DNA of 64,000 bases, taken from NCBI RefSeq assembly GCF_008831285.2, contig NC_045147.1:18826854-18890853 (forward strand), in the 5' to 3' direction. The position numbers were made by a program, and so were the translations under genes. The notes beneath the pieces are model-generated. The model was not told the DNA's origin. It did no database searches and worked only from the letters and a program-made list of their open reading frames with translations. This document shows positions 1 to 11,330 of this stretch, one piece after another (the stretch's first letter is position 1; every line of letters begins with the position of its first letter). Source of the stretch: Nymphaea colorata. Its lineage: Eukaryota > Streptophyta > Magnoliopsida > Nymphaeales > Nymphaeaceae.

Positions 1-181
1 ATCCCTAGGAATACGACAACATTCTATCCAAAAGTACACGGTTTAGTCTGAATGCCTCATGACAATCAATCTGGTGTTTGATTGTAGGGATGCACTTTAG
101 AGACAATGTTAAGAGAACGCTTTGAGACATTCCGCTCTTAAAAAAGGAAGAACAGTTTGAGTTGCCATTCCCTGTCCTAGG

Positions 182-480
182 TGAAAAAACGACACAGGCA
201 AGTGAGTAAATCTCTTGTTGTATGTTTTGCAAGAGTTTTCACTGTATTTATAATGTTTACACGGTTGATACAGAAATGGTAACTAGATACAACGTGATGA
301 GGCAGCTATACATATGGTAAGGAGTTACATCATTTGAAAATCTTCATTTGCTGGAATGAATCTTCACACGGCAATTCTTGATTGCCAATCTTCATTTTCT
401 TGCCTTATTTCTCCACACTGTAATCCTTGATTGCCTCTTTCCTTAATGCTTCACACGGTTTGACATCTATTTCCTTAACA
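182..480 (-). repeat. copia-1 3' LTR
   Basis: This is a 299-bp direct repeat of 5393-5691 with TG...CA ends. It is the 3' LTR relative to the minus-strand coding sense. The polypurine tract lies at its inner side, and the target duplication CTAGG is immediately outside at 177-181. Confidence 0.96.
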
Positions 481-495
481 TGCTCCCTCAAGCTG
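481..495 (-). other. copia-1 polypurine tract
   Basis: Read on the minus strand the sequence is AGCTTGAGGGAGCA followed directly by the TG of the 3' LTR. A purine-rich stretch in this place primes plus-strand synthesis in LTR retroelements. Confidence 0.8.
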
Positions 496-605
496 AACGT
501 TGGATCAGCCACGTTTAGCTTGTCTCGAAATGATTGAAATAAACCAGTGCTGAGAGCTTTCGTCATTCCATCAGCCACTTGCTCAGCAGAGCGTATGAAT
601 TTAAC

Positions 606-1160
606 TTAGATATTTCCTTGATTGACATGATCTCGAACAAAATGAAAATCCACTTCCACATGTTTAGTTCTAGCGTGAAAGACTGGATTAGCTGCAAGGT
701 ATAATGCTCCAATGTTGTCACACCAGAGAACAGGTGAAGATGAGGAATTTATCCCTAATTCTTTGAGAAGAGCTTTTAACCAAAGCAGTTCAGCAGCTGC
801 ACATGCTAGGGATTTGTATTCCGCTTCAGTGCTGGATCGGGCTACAGTTCTTTGTTTTCTAGAATCACAAGATATGACATTTTCTCCTAGGAACACAGCA
901 AATCCACCTGTAGATTTTCGGTCTTCTGGGCTTTCGGCCCAATCAGCATCTGCAAAAGCACAGAGTTGCAATGTTGACGATCTTTTGAAGTGCAAAGCAT
1001 AGTGACTGGTGCCACTTAAGTATCGCAAGACTCTCTTCACCATGATCCAATGATTCATTGTAGGAGAATGCATGAATTGACATGCTCGATTAACCGCAAA
1101 CGCTATATCGGGTCTAGTAAGGGTTGCATATTGTAACGCCCCTACCACACTTCGATACAA
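606..1160 (-). pseudogene. copia-1 RNase H region, separated from Pol by a frameshift and cut short by a stop
   Basis: This frame encodes the C-terminal part of the copia polymerase. It carries the family signatures [42 protein letters not shown] and [15 protein letters not shown], which belong to the RT thumb and RNase H. It lies in a different frame from the upstream Gag-Pol ORF. A TAA at 606-608 ends it early, because recognisable copia C-terminal sequence continues in the same frame down to about 483. The RNase H acidic residues around D-A-D and the STEAEY motif are present, so the truncation removes mainly the tail. Confidence 0.9.
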
Positions 1161-1180
1161 TGAAGGATCATCAAAGGACG

Positions 1181-4100
1181 TCAGAGATGATGCTTTGTCT
1201 TTACTAGTACAGTAGGCTTAGCCCTGGCCATATTGGTACGTTTGATGATGTTGGTGATATAAGAATGTTGGCATAGATATAATGAGTGTGTTGTCCTTTT
1301 AACTTCAATCCCAAGAAAGTACGATAAGGGTCCAAGATCCTTTACTAAAAATGTAACCTGGAGTTGTCGAATAACCCAATCAATAAGAGATGGAGACGAG
1401 CCAGTAACAATTATGTCATCAACATAAACAAGTATGTAAATGTTATGTTTGTCTTTGGAATAGATAAACAGTGACGCATCCAATTGTGAGATGAAGAAAC
1501 CAAGCTTTTGAAGATGACAACTGAGCCGTTGATACCACGCTCTGGGTGCTTGTTTGAGACCATAGATAGCTTTTTCCAATTTGCATACATAAGTAGGATG
1601 TTCTTGATCTTCAAATCCTTCAGGTTGAGTCATATAGACATCTTCATGAAGGTAGCCATTAAGAAAAGCATTGTCAAAATCAAGTTGACGAAGAGGCCAC
1701 CCATATTGTATGGCTAATGAAAGTAAAACCCTAATAGTAGTGGGTTTTATTGTTGGACTGAATGTTTCCGAGTAGTCGATGCCTTCTTCTTGAAGAAAAC
1801 CACGAGCAACAAGACCTGCCTTATGTCTAGCGATGGTCCCATCAACATTCCGCTTAATCTTGTACACCCATTTTGAGCTAATGACATGAAGGTCAGAACG
1901 TGGGGGAATGAGTCGCCACGTTTTATTTTCTTTGAGCGCCTTGATCTCATGCTTCATTGCTTGCTGCCAATCACCATGTTTAATTGCTTCTCTAAAAGAG
2001 GATGGTTCCTTTTGATCGAATATAGCACAAAAAGTTTTTGGTATCAAGGAACCGGTCATCGATCTGGTGACCATAGGGTGAGTATGCTGAGCTGGTCGAG
2101 TGATAGATGAGCTTTCAGCAAGTTCATGTATTGCTCCATTTTCAGCCTCGTGTGTGTGCATAAGATTATCTACCAGTGACAACGGGCTTGGTTGTCGTGG
2201 TATGAATGTAGTTTCAGCAAGATCTTGTAAAGGAGAGACAGACATGTCTGAATGAGAGGCTGGAAGTTCAACGACGTGTGGCACAAAAGAACTTTGGTGA
2301 TGAGATGGTGATGACGCGGGATTGACTAATGAAAGCAGATGATCTTGATATGTCGGCTCGAGTAGTGAAGTGCTCATGTTATGAGAGTTGCTGTGGTCAA
2401 GATCGAACGTACCTTGATCAATTTGAGCCCTGGGCGTCCATAGAGAAGAATCAAAAGTTGGTGGTGAATGCCCAATATGCAAACTTTCATCAAAAATTAC
2501 ATGTCGAGATATAAGAGTCCTTTGAAGTGTAGTATCATAACAGAGATACCCTTTATGTCTGCTTGCATAGCCAAGAAAAATGCATCGAATGGTCTTTGGT
2601 TGGAATTTGGTGCTATTTGATAGAGAAAGCAGTGGATAACATATGGCTCCAAAAACTCGTAGATGAGTATAATCAGGCACCTTGTCAAACACCAATTGAA
2701 AATGAGTCTTTCGTTTGAGCTTGAGAGTCGGGAGCCGATTAATAATATATACTGCCGTTCTGAAAGATTCGACCCAAAACTTATACTCGAGGCCAGAGTC
2801 ATGTATCATACTCAAACCGGTTTCAACAACATGTCGATTTTTCCTTTCCACTATGCCATTTTGCTCGGGCGTATAGGGACATGAAAATCGATGAAGAATT
2901 CCATTTTCTTCACAGAATGACTCCAACACCTTGTTGCAAAATTCTCCTCCATTGTCTGATTGAATGGTGGCAATTTTAGAACTTAATTGATTTTCCACCA
3001 AGACTTTAAAATTGCAAACACAGTCAACCACTTCTGATTTTGTCTTTAAAGGAAATAACCATGAGTAGCGAGAGAAATTGTCAACTATTAGAAGAAAATA
3101 TTTGAAACCATCCTTGGAGAGTACTGGAGCCGGTCCCCAAACGTCCATGTGCAAAACTTCAAGAACTCGAGAAGCATGAAAATCAGAAGAAGGAAATGAT
3201 TGTTTATGCATTTTGCCAACAAGACATGATTCACAGATCTCTTTTCGAGATGAAGAATTTATTGAAATCAAACAACTAGTATTCAAAAGATTCACAATCC
3301 TTTTATTCGCATGTCCTAACCGGCGATGCCATAATTCATATGAGGCTGCATTATTTTGACGTGAAAACCAACTGCTGAAGGCGGCTCTTTCTTGATTCTC
3401 GCTAGCTCGCTTAAGCGCAATGGGATAGAGTCCATTACGCTTCTTTGGTCCCTGAAGAAGAATCTTGTTTGTTCGCCGATCCTTGATCACAAATTCATAT
3501 GGTGAGAACTCAAAAATACAGTCATTATCAGTAGTAAATTTTCTGACTGATAACAAATTGTGAGCAATAGTGGGAACATGGAGAGTATTCTTTAGTTTAA
3601 AGGAATTCCCATCAACATCAACTAATAGATGACCAGTATGTTTAATAGAAAGGCGAGAGCCATTACCAATCATGACGTTTTCTTGTCCATCCTGAGGAGC
3701 TTTGTTGTGCATCATATCATCACTTGCTACAATATGGTTTGTAGCCCCTGTATCTGGGTACCAGTATTCATTTAATGAGTCCTGCAGACTCATGGCAGAG
3801 TAGGCTTGTGGAATGTCATAGCATGTGCGAGCTGAGTGCCCCTTCCGTCCACAATATTGACAAACAATAGGAGGACGTTGGTATTGTGAATTGGTCGTAC
3901 CAGGTTGTATTTGTGACTGAGGCCGATTTTCACGTCCCTGAAATTGATATCCACGACCACCTTGATTTCTTCCTCCTCGACCACGAAAAAATCCTCGGCC
4001 TCGGCATTGCCCACGAAAAACATTGAATGCAGTTTGGTTGACAATCTGCGATGCTGGCTGAACAAATTCAGTCGAGTTTATTGAAGTCGACTTAAGTAGG

Positions 4101-4717
4101 GCAAGCCGTTTTTCTTGATTGAGCAGAAGATCAAAAAGTTCAGAAAATGAAAGATTTGATGATGATGGGCTAGTAAGCATAGTTATAAAACTTTCATATT
4201 CAGACGATAATCCATTAAGTGTGACTTGTACTAAATCTTGATCAGAAATTTCTTGACCAGCAGTAGATAAAGTATCCGAAAGAAATCTGATTTGATCTAG
4301 ATAAGCTTGCATAGACATACTTCCCTTCTTGATAAGAAGCAACTCTTTACGCAGCAACATGATTCTCAAAGGAGACTGAGAACCATATGATTTCTCAAGA
4401 GTCGACCAAGCATCATAGGCAGTTTTGGCATGCATAATCTGCCCCAAGACAGCTTCAGTGACCGTTGCCTTGATCCAGCTTAATGCAAGTCGATCCAGCT
4501 TTCTCCATGCTATAAAATCTGGATTTACTTCAGATTGGCCGTCCTTTGTTATCTCCTTTGGTGGTTCGACTTGAGTCTCATCAACAAATTGAAGAAGATC
4601 TTGAGAGTCCATTACAGACTCTAGTTGACTTCGCCATAACAAGTAGTTATCTCGATTGAGTTTGATGGAGACCAACGCTGCAGCAGCGTTCCATTGTATA
4701 GGCGACAGAGCAGCCAT
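1181..4717 (-). CDS. copia-1 Gag-Pol polyprotein ORF (gag, protease, integrase, RT), 3' end frameshifted
   Basis: This 1178-codon ORF runs from an ATG at 4715-4717. It begins with a copia gag domain (about residues 1-250), then an RGRGG-rich stretch and a CCHC zinc knuckle ([14 protein letters not shown], about residue 290). The aspartic protease site YPDTGATNH is near residue 320. The integrase zinc-binding motif HRRLGH is near 466, followed by the integrase core ([23 protein letters not shown]). The reverse transcriptase has [12 protein letters not shown] near 960 and the catalytic YVDDI near 1098. The ORF should continue into RNase H but shifts frame near 1205 and stops about 15 codons after the conserved frame is lost. 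Everything upstream of that point is uninterrupted, which is unusual for an old copy and agrees with the young LTR age. Confidence 0.95.
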   Translation of the reverse strand: MAALSPIQWNAAAALVSIKLNRDNYLLWRSQLESVMDSQDLLQFVDETQVEPPKEITKDGQSEVNPDFIAWRKLDRLALSWIKATVTEAVLGQIMHAKTAYDAWSTLEKSYGSQSPLRIMLLRKELLLIKKGSMSMQAYLDQIRFLSDTLSTAGQEISDQDLVQVTLNGLSSEYESFITMLTSPSSSNLSFSELFDLLLNQEKRLALLKSTSINSTEFVQPASQIVNQTAFNVFRGQCRGRGFFRGRGGRNQGGRGYQFQGRENRPQSQIQPGTTNSQYQRPPIVCQYCGRKGHSARTCYDIPQAYSAMSLQDSLNEYWYPDTGATNHIVASDDMMHNKAPQDGQENVMIGNGSRLSIKHTGHLLVDVDGNSFKLKNTLHVPTIAHNLLSVRKFTTDNDCIFEFSPYEFVIKDRRTNKILLQGPKKRNGLYPIALKRASENQERAAFSSWFSRQNNAASYELWHRRLGHANKRIVNLLNTSCLISINSSSRKEICESCLVGKMHKQSFPSSDFHASRVLEVLHMDVWGPAPVLSKDGFKYFLLIVDNFSRYSWLFPLKTKSEVVDCVCNFKVLVENQLSSKIATIQSDNGGEFCNKVLESFCEENGILHRFSCPYTPEQNGIVERKNRHVVETGLSMIHDSGLEYKFWVESFRTAVYIINRLPTLKLKRKTHFQLVFDKVPDYTHLRVFGAICYPLLSLSNSTKFQPKTIRCIFLGYASRHKGYLCYDTTLQRTLISRHVIFDESLHIGHSPPTFDSSLWTPRAQIDQGTFDLDHSNSHNMSTSLLEPTYQDHLLSLVNPASSPSHHQSSFVPHVVELPASHSDMSVSPLQDLAETTFIPRQPSPLSLVDNLMHTHEAENGAIHELAESSSITRPAQHTHPMVTRSMTGSLIPKTFCAIFDQKEPSSFREAIKHGDWQQAMKHEIKALKENKTWRLIPPRSDLHVISSKWVYKIKRNVDGTIARHKAGLVARGFLQEEGIDYSETFSPTIKPTTIRVLLSLAIQYGWPLRQLDFDNAFLNGYLHEDVYMTQPEGFEDQEHPTYVCKLEKAIYGLKQAPRAWYQRLSCHLQKLGFFISQLDASLFIYSKDKHNIYILVYVDDIIVTGSSPSLIDWVIRQLQVTFLVKDLGPLSYFLGIEVKRTTHSLYLCQHSYITNIIKRTNMARAKPTVLVKTKHHL

Positions 4718-5380
4718 GGTACTTAGACACCAATGAAGTCCAAAAGCGACAATATGTGCTTAATATAATGTCCAAAAGAAAAATAGGGTGCCGCAGCCAA
4801 AGGGAAGGAAAAACCTTAATACGAGAAGGAATCGGAAGCCAAAAGGGCAAGGATTAGTGGTCTGCCAGGAGCTTGTCGGGCAAGGGGGCGAGCAGTGGGC
4901 GGATGACGGCAGGGGCGAGCGATGGGCGGATGATGGCTGTTCAGCAGTGGGTAGATGACGATTGGGCAGATGGTGGGCGAGTGGTTGGAGATGACGGCTG
5001 GTGAGCAGTGGGCAGAGCTCGTCGGGCAAGCTGCGAGATTGGAGATGACGGCTGGGTCTCCTCTACTCGACGTAGGGTAAACCTAAAATGAGAACAGAGG
5101 AGGCGCCGGGTTCTTGAAGTGAAGGGCTGAAACTCTGTTTCACACGTTGAAGAGGAAGAAGAAAACAACAAGGGAGACGGACGAAAAACAGAGGATTCCA
5201 GGCAGATGGTTTTGGGTACAATCAGAGGAAGGCACTGGCGACGGTTTGCTGCAGAACAGGTACGCTGAAAAAGAAAGGAACTATGGCTGAACAGAAGAGC
5301 AGCAGGAATTTGGATAAGAGAGACCTATCCGACGACCGTGCAGAGAAACCAAGGCTGCGCATAAGAAAATATGAAGCCTG
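4718..5380 (-). other. copia-1 untranslated leader with degenerate GC-rich repeats
   Basis: This stretch lies between the primer-binding site and the gag start. Small ORFs in it have no recognisable domain. From about 4885 to 5055 it contains degenerate repeats built from GATGACGGCTGG and GAGCAGTGGGC, much richer in G and C than the rest of the element. I see no gene in it. Confidence 0.6.
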
Positions 5381-5392
5381 GCTCTGATACCA
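5381..5392 (-). other. copia-1 primer-binding site (initiator-Met tRNA)
   Basis: The minus strand reads TGGTATCAGAGC directly next to the 5' LTR. This is the usual plant copia primer-binding site, complementary to the 3' end of initiator methionine tRNA. Confidence 0.95.
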
Positions 5393-5691
5393 TGAAAAAA
5401 CGACACAGGCAAGTGAGTAAATCTCTTGTTGTATGTTTTGCAAGAGTTTTCACTGTATTTATAATGTTTACACGGTTGATACAGAAATGGTAACTAGATA
5501 CAACGTGATGAGGCAGCTATACATATGATAAGGAGTTACATCATTTGAAAATCTTCATTCGCTGGAATGAATCTTCACACGGCAATTCCTGATTGCCAAT
5601 CTTCATTTTCTTGCCTTATTTCTCCACACTGTAATCCTTGATTGCCTCTTTCCTTAATGCTTCACACGGTTTGACATCTATTTCCTTAACA
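5393..5691 (-). repeat. copia-1 5' LTR
   Basis: This is a 299-bp direct repeat of 182-480 with TG...CA ends. It is followed at 5692-5696 by the target duplication CTAGG. It should contain the promoter of the element, but no clear TATA box was assigned. Confidence 0.96.
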
Positions 5692-5696
5692 CTAGG

Positions 5697-8600
5697 ATAG
5701 GACAAAGCTCGGCGCGTTGGACAGAACAGTGGAGTTCAAAGGCTATCTCTCTACAAAATATATAATGACGGTCAATTAGATGTTCACATTGACAAAGGAG
5801 AAGAGGTTTCAAAGTGAACAAGAAGAAAAACAGAAGAAAGGAGAAAAGGAAGTTGAGAAAGCCAGAATTTGGTTTTGGTCAGACGTACCATCTTATCTTT
5901 GAGAAACAAGTGCTACTTTTACGCTGACTGTTGACCAAAAACTTGATGGGCATAGTCTACGACCCCAACAAGATCTCTCTGAACCTAAACAGGATTTTTC
6001 CTGTGGCCGTCCATTGACTCGCGCATGGAATTTGAAGATCACAGAGATCATCTAGCTTTTAATATTTCTTAACTTCACGATCCTGATTTGATCTTCTCTT
6101 GTCTAACCATTTTAAATCGGTTGTTGGTTAGTCAACGCTCAAAAGTATTGCTAAAACTTACTGCCAAGTTCGACAACACAGAATTTGGAGAAAAAGTTAA
6201 GAGGTGTTGACACAAAAAATATTATGAAACAGTATGTTCTTTGGAAGCAGCTCCTTGGAAATAGATATGGTGTTTCTTAGAACGGTCATCATGATATATG
6301 CTTTCCTAAATTACATTCTTTTCTTAAGGCAGTCATAATCTATAATCGCCGCTACGACATAAACTCCGGATTCGTCTGTAAATTAATGCCGTCTGTCATT
6401 GAGATCTCTGACTTTGGTTTGGTACCGACAAAGTACAAAAGCAAAAACGGCTTACGCGAAATTGACCGTTTACATGCCGTTTACATGCATGAAGCTCCTT
6501 CGCCAGCCGTGGAGGCGTTTGACCAACGGAGTACATGTAGCTGTGGAAGTTGCTGTTGCGATGCAATGAGCAATATTTCCTTCTGTTAATGGAAAAAGCC
6601 GAACCAGAGGGGGGCCATTGTTGACTTCTCAGGCTCTTGACTTTGCCAAGCCGGTCATGGAATCTAATTTAGGCCATAGCTAGATATGATTGCCTTTAAA
6701 TGGTCATGTTACATATGTGTCCACTGCGAGAGAGACAAAGACAGAGAAGAGACAGAATAAAAAAGAAACAGAAAACAAAATGTTTTGCTGCGTCGACGCA
6801 TCTTTTGAGCAACATATCTCAGTTGAAAACATGAAGTTGAAAGCTTTAATTTAAAATTCCCTTCACATTTATGAGGATCTACATCTTATTCAATCATTCA
6901 CTCAGTGATGGCTAGTGGGGTATATCTGCGCCTGAGGAATTCTGCACCTTCCTAGCAGACATTGTGTCTAGATCGCATAAAGTTGCTATCATATCATTCC
7001 TTTATTATAGAATATGGTTTAGGATGCATTTCTAGGGTAAGGGGAAAACCCCTTAGAACCCACCTTACATTGACTGGCCAATGTCTTATGGCCCTTCTTG
7101 TCAAATACTCTGGAGATGTAACCAGCTTCAACCTCATAACAATGGACACTGCGGATTTAAAGTGGTAACCTAGCGATATTATCAAGCGATTCCTATACGA
7201 AGCAAATGGTACTCTTGTCGGGCTAGCATGTTAAAATATATGCCCTCCCAAGCAGAGATCTCAGAATCTTGGAACATGGAAAGGAACAAATAGGAAAGCA
7301 AGTTGATTACAGTAAAACAAATTATCATACATTGATCTATGGAGAACGATCGAGTGCGCATCTGCTGGTATTCTGCCAAACTGCATTCTTAAATAGATTG
7401 AACATCTTCGCTATCAGTTCATGATTTCAGAAACTTTCTTTTCTATAAAATGTGTACCATTAACGCTCATATTGCAAGTGGGCATCACCAAATTGGAGTC
7501 CAGACATTTCAGTTCACTTACATAACATGCTCATTTGGAGAACATGGTTTTCGACATTTCATTGAACTAAAGGACGCTAGCCTATCCGAACAAGTAGCTA
7601 CGGTAGCTGGCACTACCAATGTCCACTACTCATGCAAAAAGTCTGGCTTTAAGATAATCTATTCTAATCTGAACGTTATCTGCTGCAGTAGACTTTTAGC
7701 CAATACTCCTTTTGTCCCAAGTGTAGCTATACAAATCAGGAGTCTAGAGGCCACGCAGTTCAGCAGTCATAATAAACAACTTTGTCTTAGTTGCGTTTGT
7801 TGCTTACTGATAGGAAGGAAGTACGCTGTACCAGAAAAATTAGGTGCTAAGATTCAGCATTCCACTATCAAATTTTACAGTGGAGCTTGCGGAATCGACC
7901 GTGAGCTGTAAGCTTGCTGCTTTTAAGGTAGAAAAAGAAAGTAAACAGACCATGATCTGGCACTCTTTACAGCTTCATTGGCTATTGGGTAGACTGACCT
8001 TTTCGAGCTTTCCTAAAAAAGGAAGCGATGTGCACATGAGCTATGAGTTTTTGATGCTCATCAACTTTTACAAGTCGCTTCAAAAAGGCCTAGTGTTTGA
8101 GCTGCATGCACAGTCCATCCTCCAGCTTTCTCTCAACGAAAGGTTGCTGTAGATAAGAGTCGGATGGCATCCTTTTGACAGATGACAGGTGCTTTTCATT
8201 TCTGTTGGTGGGGAAATTTTGTTTTTCAGACAGAGGCCTTTTTCTTAAATTCGCCAGAAAAATCTCTGTTTCCTGAGATATTTGATGCGGACATGAATTT
8301 CTCTTACTTTGCCAAATATGAACCCCATATCATTAGTCATTTACCTTAAGTATCTTACAGATTTAGATGTTTATAAATAAAACTTAACTCTCTTCCTCCT
8401 TAAACTGGAATGAAAAGGAAAATTAGTCATCTATTTCCGTAAGGCTCTTTGGAACTATCGAAGGGCTTAGGAATTAGGATGGTAGTGTTGGAGTCTTGGA
8501 GACAGCTATCCTAGTTGAACTAAGTCGCAAGAATTTAGGCGCTTCGGAGGAAGAAGCTGGCCCTCCCTTGTTCCAGGTTCCTCCTTCATGGAAAGGTAGT

Positions 8601-11055
8601 CCTGCTTCCCTGTTCTAGAAGGATTGCTGTAGATTTTTCAACAGTATTACTGCCTTTTCCCAACAAAAATAGGAAGTATGAGGGAGTTCTAATTAAACCC
8701 GAGCCATGAAAAAGAATTACACCTTCTTCCATGCCATTTCTGAAGTCCATCCACAATCTGCGGAAATCCATTTCTTCTCACATCCAGTATTTGAAAATTC
8801 AGCAACTGTTTCTAAGTCATTCCAACTGCGCCTTCCTAATTAACTGATCCTAACAGTAAATGGGACTTCATCATTTTGAAAAAGGAAAAAACGCAACAAC
8901 ATGACAAAAGAGTAATATTTTCGTTTTGAAGTTTTTTTCTTTCAAAATATTGCTAACCATTTTTTATTGCTTTTGGCCTTCCACCATGGGTGAGAACCCT
9001 TTTCCAAGTGATGTACATCATAAAAAGAGATGTAGGGCCTTTTTATGCTACTGCCGTCCCTTTCATTAACACCACCTACAGTGGGGGCGGTGATCAGGAC
9101 AGGAATCCCTTTGATCAAACTGTGGACCCATTCCTCCTGAAATCACATTAACTAAGGGCATTCTTAAACAACACACATAATTAAGTGGCGCCGGGAATAT
9201 TAGATAAAATATTATAACAAGAGAATAATATGTTTAGAAAGCGGAGGTGGATCACAACCAAGCAATAATGGTGAACATGGGCCGAAAGTGTAGGATTTGT
9301 GGGATCAAAAATACATTTAGCCTGCTAGTGACATTTGTCAGCTCCTGGCTCAAATAGATCGAAGGAACTACATCCGTTCATCATTGAGAGAAATCAAATG
9401 CTTTCTTTCTCTTTAAGGAAGAACTAGTGCGTAGCTTTAAGTCTTTGGCGTTATCTAATTGACACCTGGAAGAAAGTTAAATGAACTAAGACAAACTTTT
9501 AGCCTTTCAAAGATGCTACGTCTCCTGCCAAACTGAGAGAGTGCAAGAACTTCGGAACCTTGAGACAAAGACCGATACTTCCGCACCTTCAGCTTTTCGT
9601 GCGATTGCTTCCATGGTGGTCATAGCTCACTTATGCGCTTAAACAGTCATTGGCTTTCGCTACAGGCTTGGACACGAGGACAGGCAAGAACCTCATAGTG
9701 TTGACTCATGTCTCATATAATTCAACGTCAACATTAGGCTCAAAGAACATGTGCTTAGATACAGGGAAAAAGAAATGAAAGTGAAAATGTTAAGTCAGAT
9801 CATGATCAAGGAGTAGCTGGGATGGATCTAATAGGATTCATCGTAGACAGTTTCAAGAATATATACCTGATACCCATATGCAGTTGTTCAGTATGGTTAC
9901 GTTCATTGGAGGTTCGATGGGTACAATCGCATAAGAAGGGACGAACTTGTTTTTGTTGGCACTTATTGATATCTCAGGATCATTCGAAGCACAATCGTTT
10001 TTCCAAATTCTCAGTAGATGAAGTGCCATATTTTTATTAACTGCAGGAAGTGGGATGCTCCCCAGACTAATGGTATGAAATTGATTCCCATATTGACCTT
10101 TTAAAATGGAAGCGACGAAATTTGACAAGTAATCCCTCAGCATATTCCTACTCTGAGAAAACTTTGAAGTGAAAATGAAATTAAGCTGTTACTTATTTTC
10201 GTTCTTCTTTGAGGTCCCTTGTCCCTGGAGTAAAGAGTAGAAACGTGTTATAGCATAAAGCGAATAGAGAGTAGCTGGTCTTCCAATTCGACAGATTGAT
10301 GGACCGATTCTTCAATGAATTTTCATAAGGGACACGCTAGATTTACATAAGTAACATTTGGGAAAGACCTATGAATAAACAAGTAGACTCTCCAGAACAA
10401 ACGCCAAATTTAAACTAGGTACTTTACAAAGTTGAATATAAGTTTGTTTGAGACAGTAGTTTGCAATTATATATATATCCTTAATGTTCTTAGGTTCCCA
10501 ACTTGGCAGGTACCATAGTCCATATATATACAGAGTACTTCTTATGCAGAATTACAGCATGCACAGCCACCTGCTCAATGGACATTGAACAGGTTTGTTT
10601 TAAATAATCCTGAAGAAATTTCCTCTGTTCTACGACTGACTTCACGTTTGATCTATAGATTCTCATTTGGCATCTGATATATGCATATCGACTGTGGCAC
10701 AATTAGTTCAAATTCTTCCAGAAGCGAATGCTTTGGAATATTCGATTCTTGTAGCAGCCACCGCTTCCGATCCTGCTCCTCTGCAATTTCTGGCCCCATA
10801 TTCTGGGTGTGACATGGGGGAATATTTCCGCGAAGCAAAGATATCAACGGAGGCCGGTTCGTCCTATTCAGCACGACAAAGAGGAACTTCCAGTTCTTTC
10901 GGATAGGCCCAGATGTAATCACTTATTCTCGCCTGGCTAGTAGTTCATGCAATCCTTTAACTATGGTCATTCGACCAAAAAATGCAACCCAAATGGCTTT
11001 GGACAGGATATATGAAATATGTTACTGCAGAAATATACTTTGCAGTTGTCTGTTA
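5697..11055. other. Intergenic stretch without a recognisable gene
   Basis: This region is about 5.4 kb. ORFs here stay below about 155 codons and none contains a motif I recognise. The longest (7450-7911, +) has no domain signature, no clear exon signals around it and no hydrophobic pattern that would suggest function. It probably consists of decayed repeats. Confidence 0.6.
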
Positions 11056-11330
11056 ATGAAATGAAAATCAATTTTAATATGTTTGATCTTGCTATGAAGG
11101 CAATGCCATCATGCGCCAAGGATATCTTCTTGCATCATAAAACGAGAGTAGAGTCTGATAAGGTATCAAGCACATACAAGATTACTTGAATCAAAGTAGT
11201 TCAGCAGCAACAGGCAAATGTCCTGCACGTTGCTTCTATGCTAGACCAAAGTGTAGTAAGTTTTAAAGCACTCCAAGAAATATAAAATTGCAACCACTGA
11301 CATTGTCTGTCTAGGGCCATAATTGGCTGC
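11056..11330 (-). pseudogene. Decayed Ty1/copia RNase H fragment
   Basis: Read on the minus strand, 11060-11092 encodes KIKHIKIDFHF, which matches the copia RNase H C-terminal signature (compare [12 protein letters not shown] in copia-1). Further along, around 11185-11270, the plus strand reads TAGTTCAGCAGCAACAGG, the counterpart of the AAYKSL/AAELLWL region seen in copia-1. The match is interrupted by several indels, and no open frame survives. No LTRs were found beside it, so it appears to be an old internal fragment, unrelated in age to the two intact elements. Confidence 0.65.

Larger units (their letters stand above)
182..5691 (-). mobile_element. Ty1/copia LTR retrotransposon, full length, coding region broken (copia-1)
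   Basis: This is a complete element of about 5.5 kb read on the minus strand. Two 299-bp direct LTRs (182-480 and 5393-5691) begin TG and end CA, and the whole is flanked by the 5-bp duplication CTAGG (177-181 and 5692-5696). A primer-binding site for initiator-Met tRNA abuts the 5' LTR and a polypurine tract abuts the 3' LTR. The order gag, protease, integrase, reverse transcriptase, RNase H identifies Ty1/copia. By my reading the LTRs differ at three positions (near 318, 348 and 379 of the left copy), about 1%, so the insertion is fairly recent. A frameshift near 1205 and an in-frame stop at 606-608 break the coding region, so this copy is probably not autonomous. Confidence 0.96.

Noticed and set aside
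7450-7911. 153-codon open frame (+)
   Set aside because: No domain, no conserved motif, no promoter or splice context; its length is plausible by chance in a 64-kb window.
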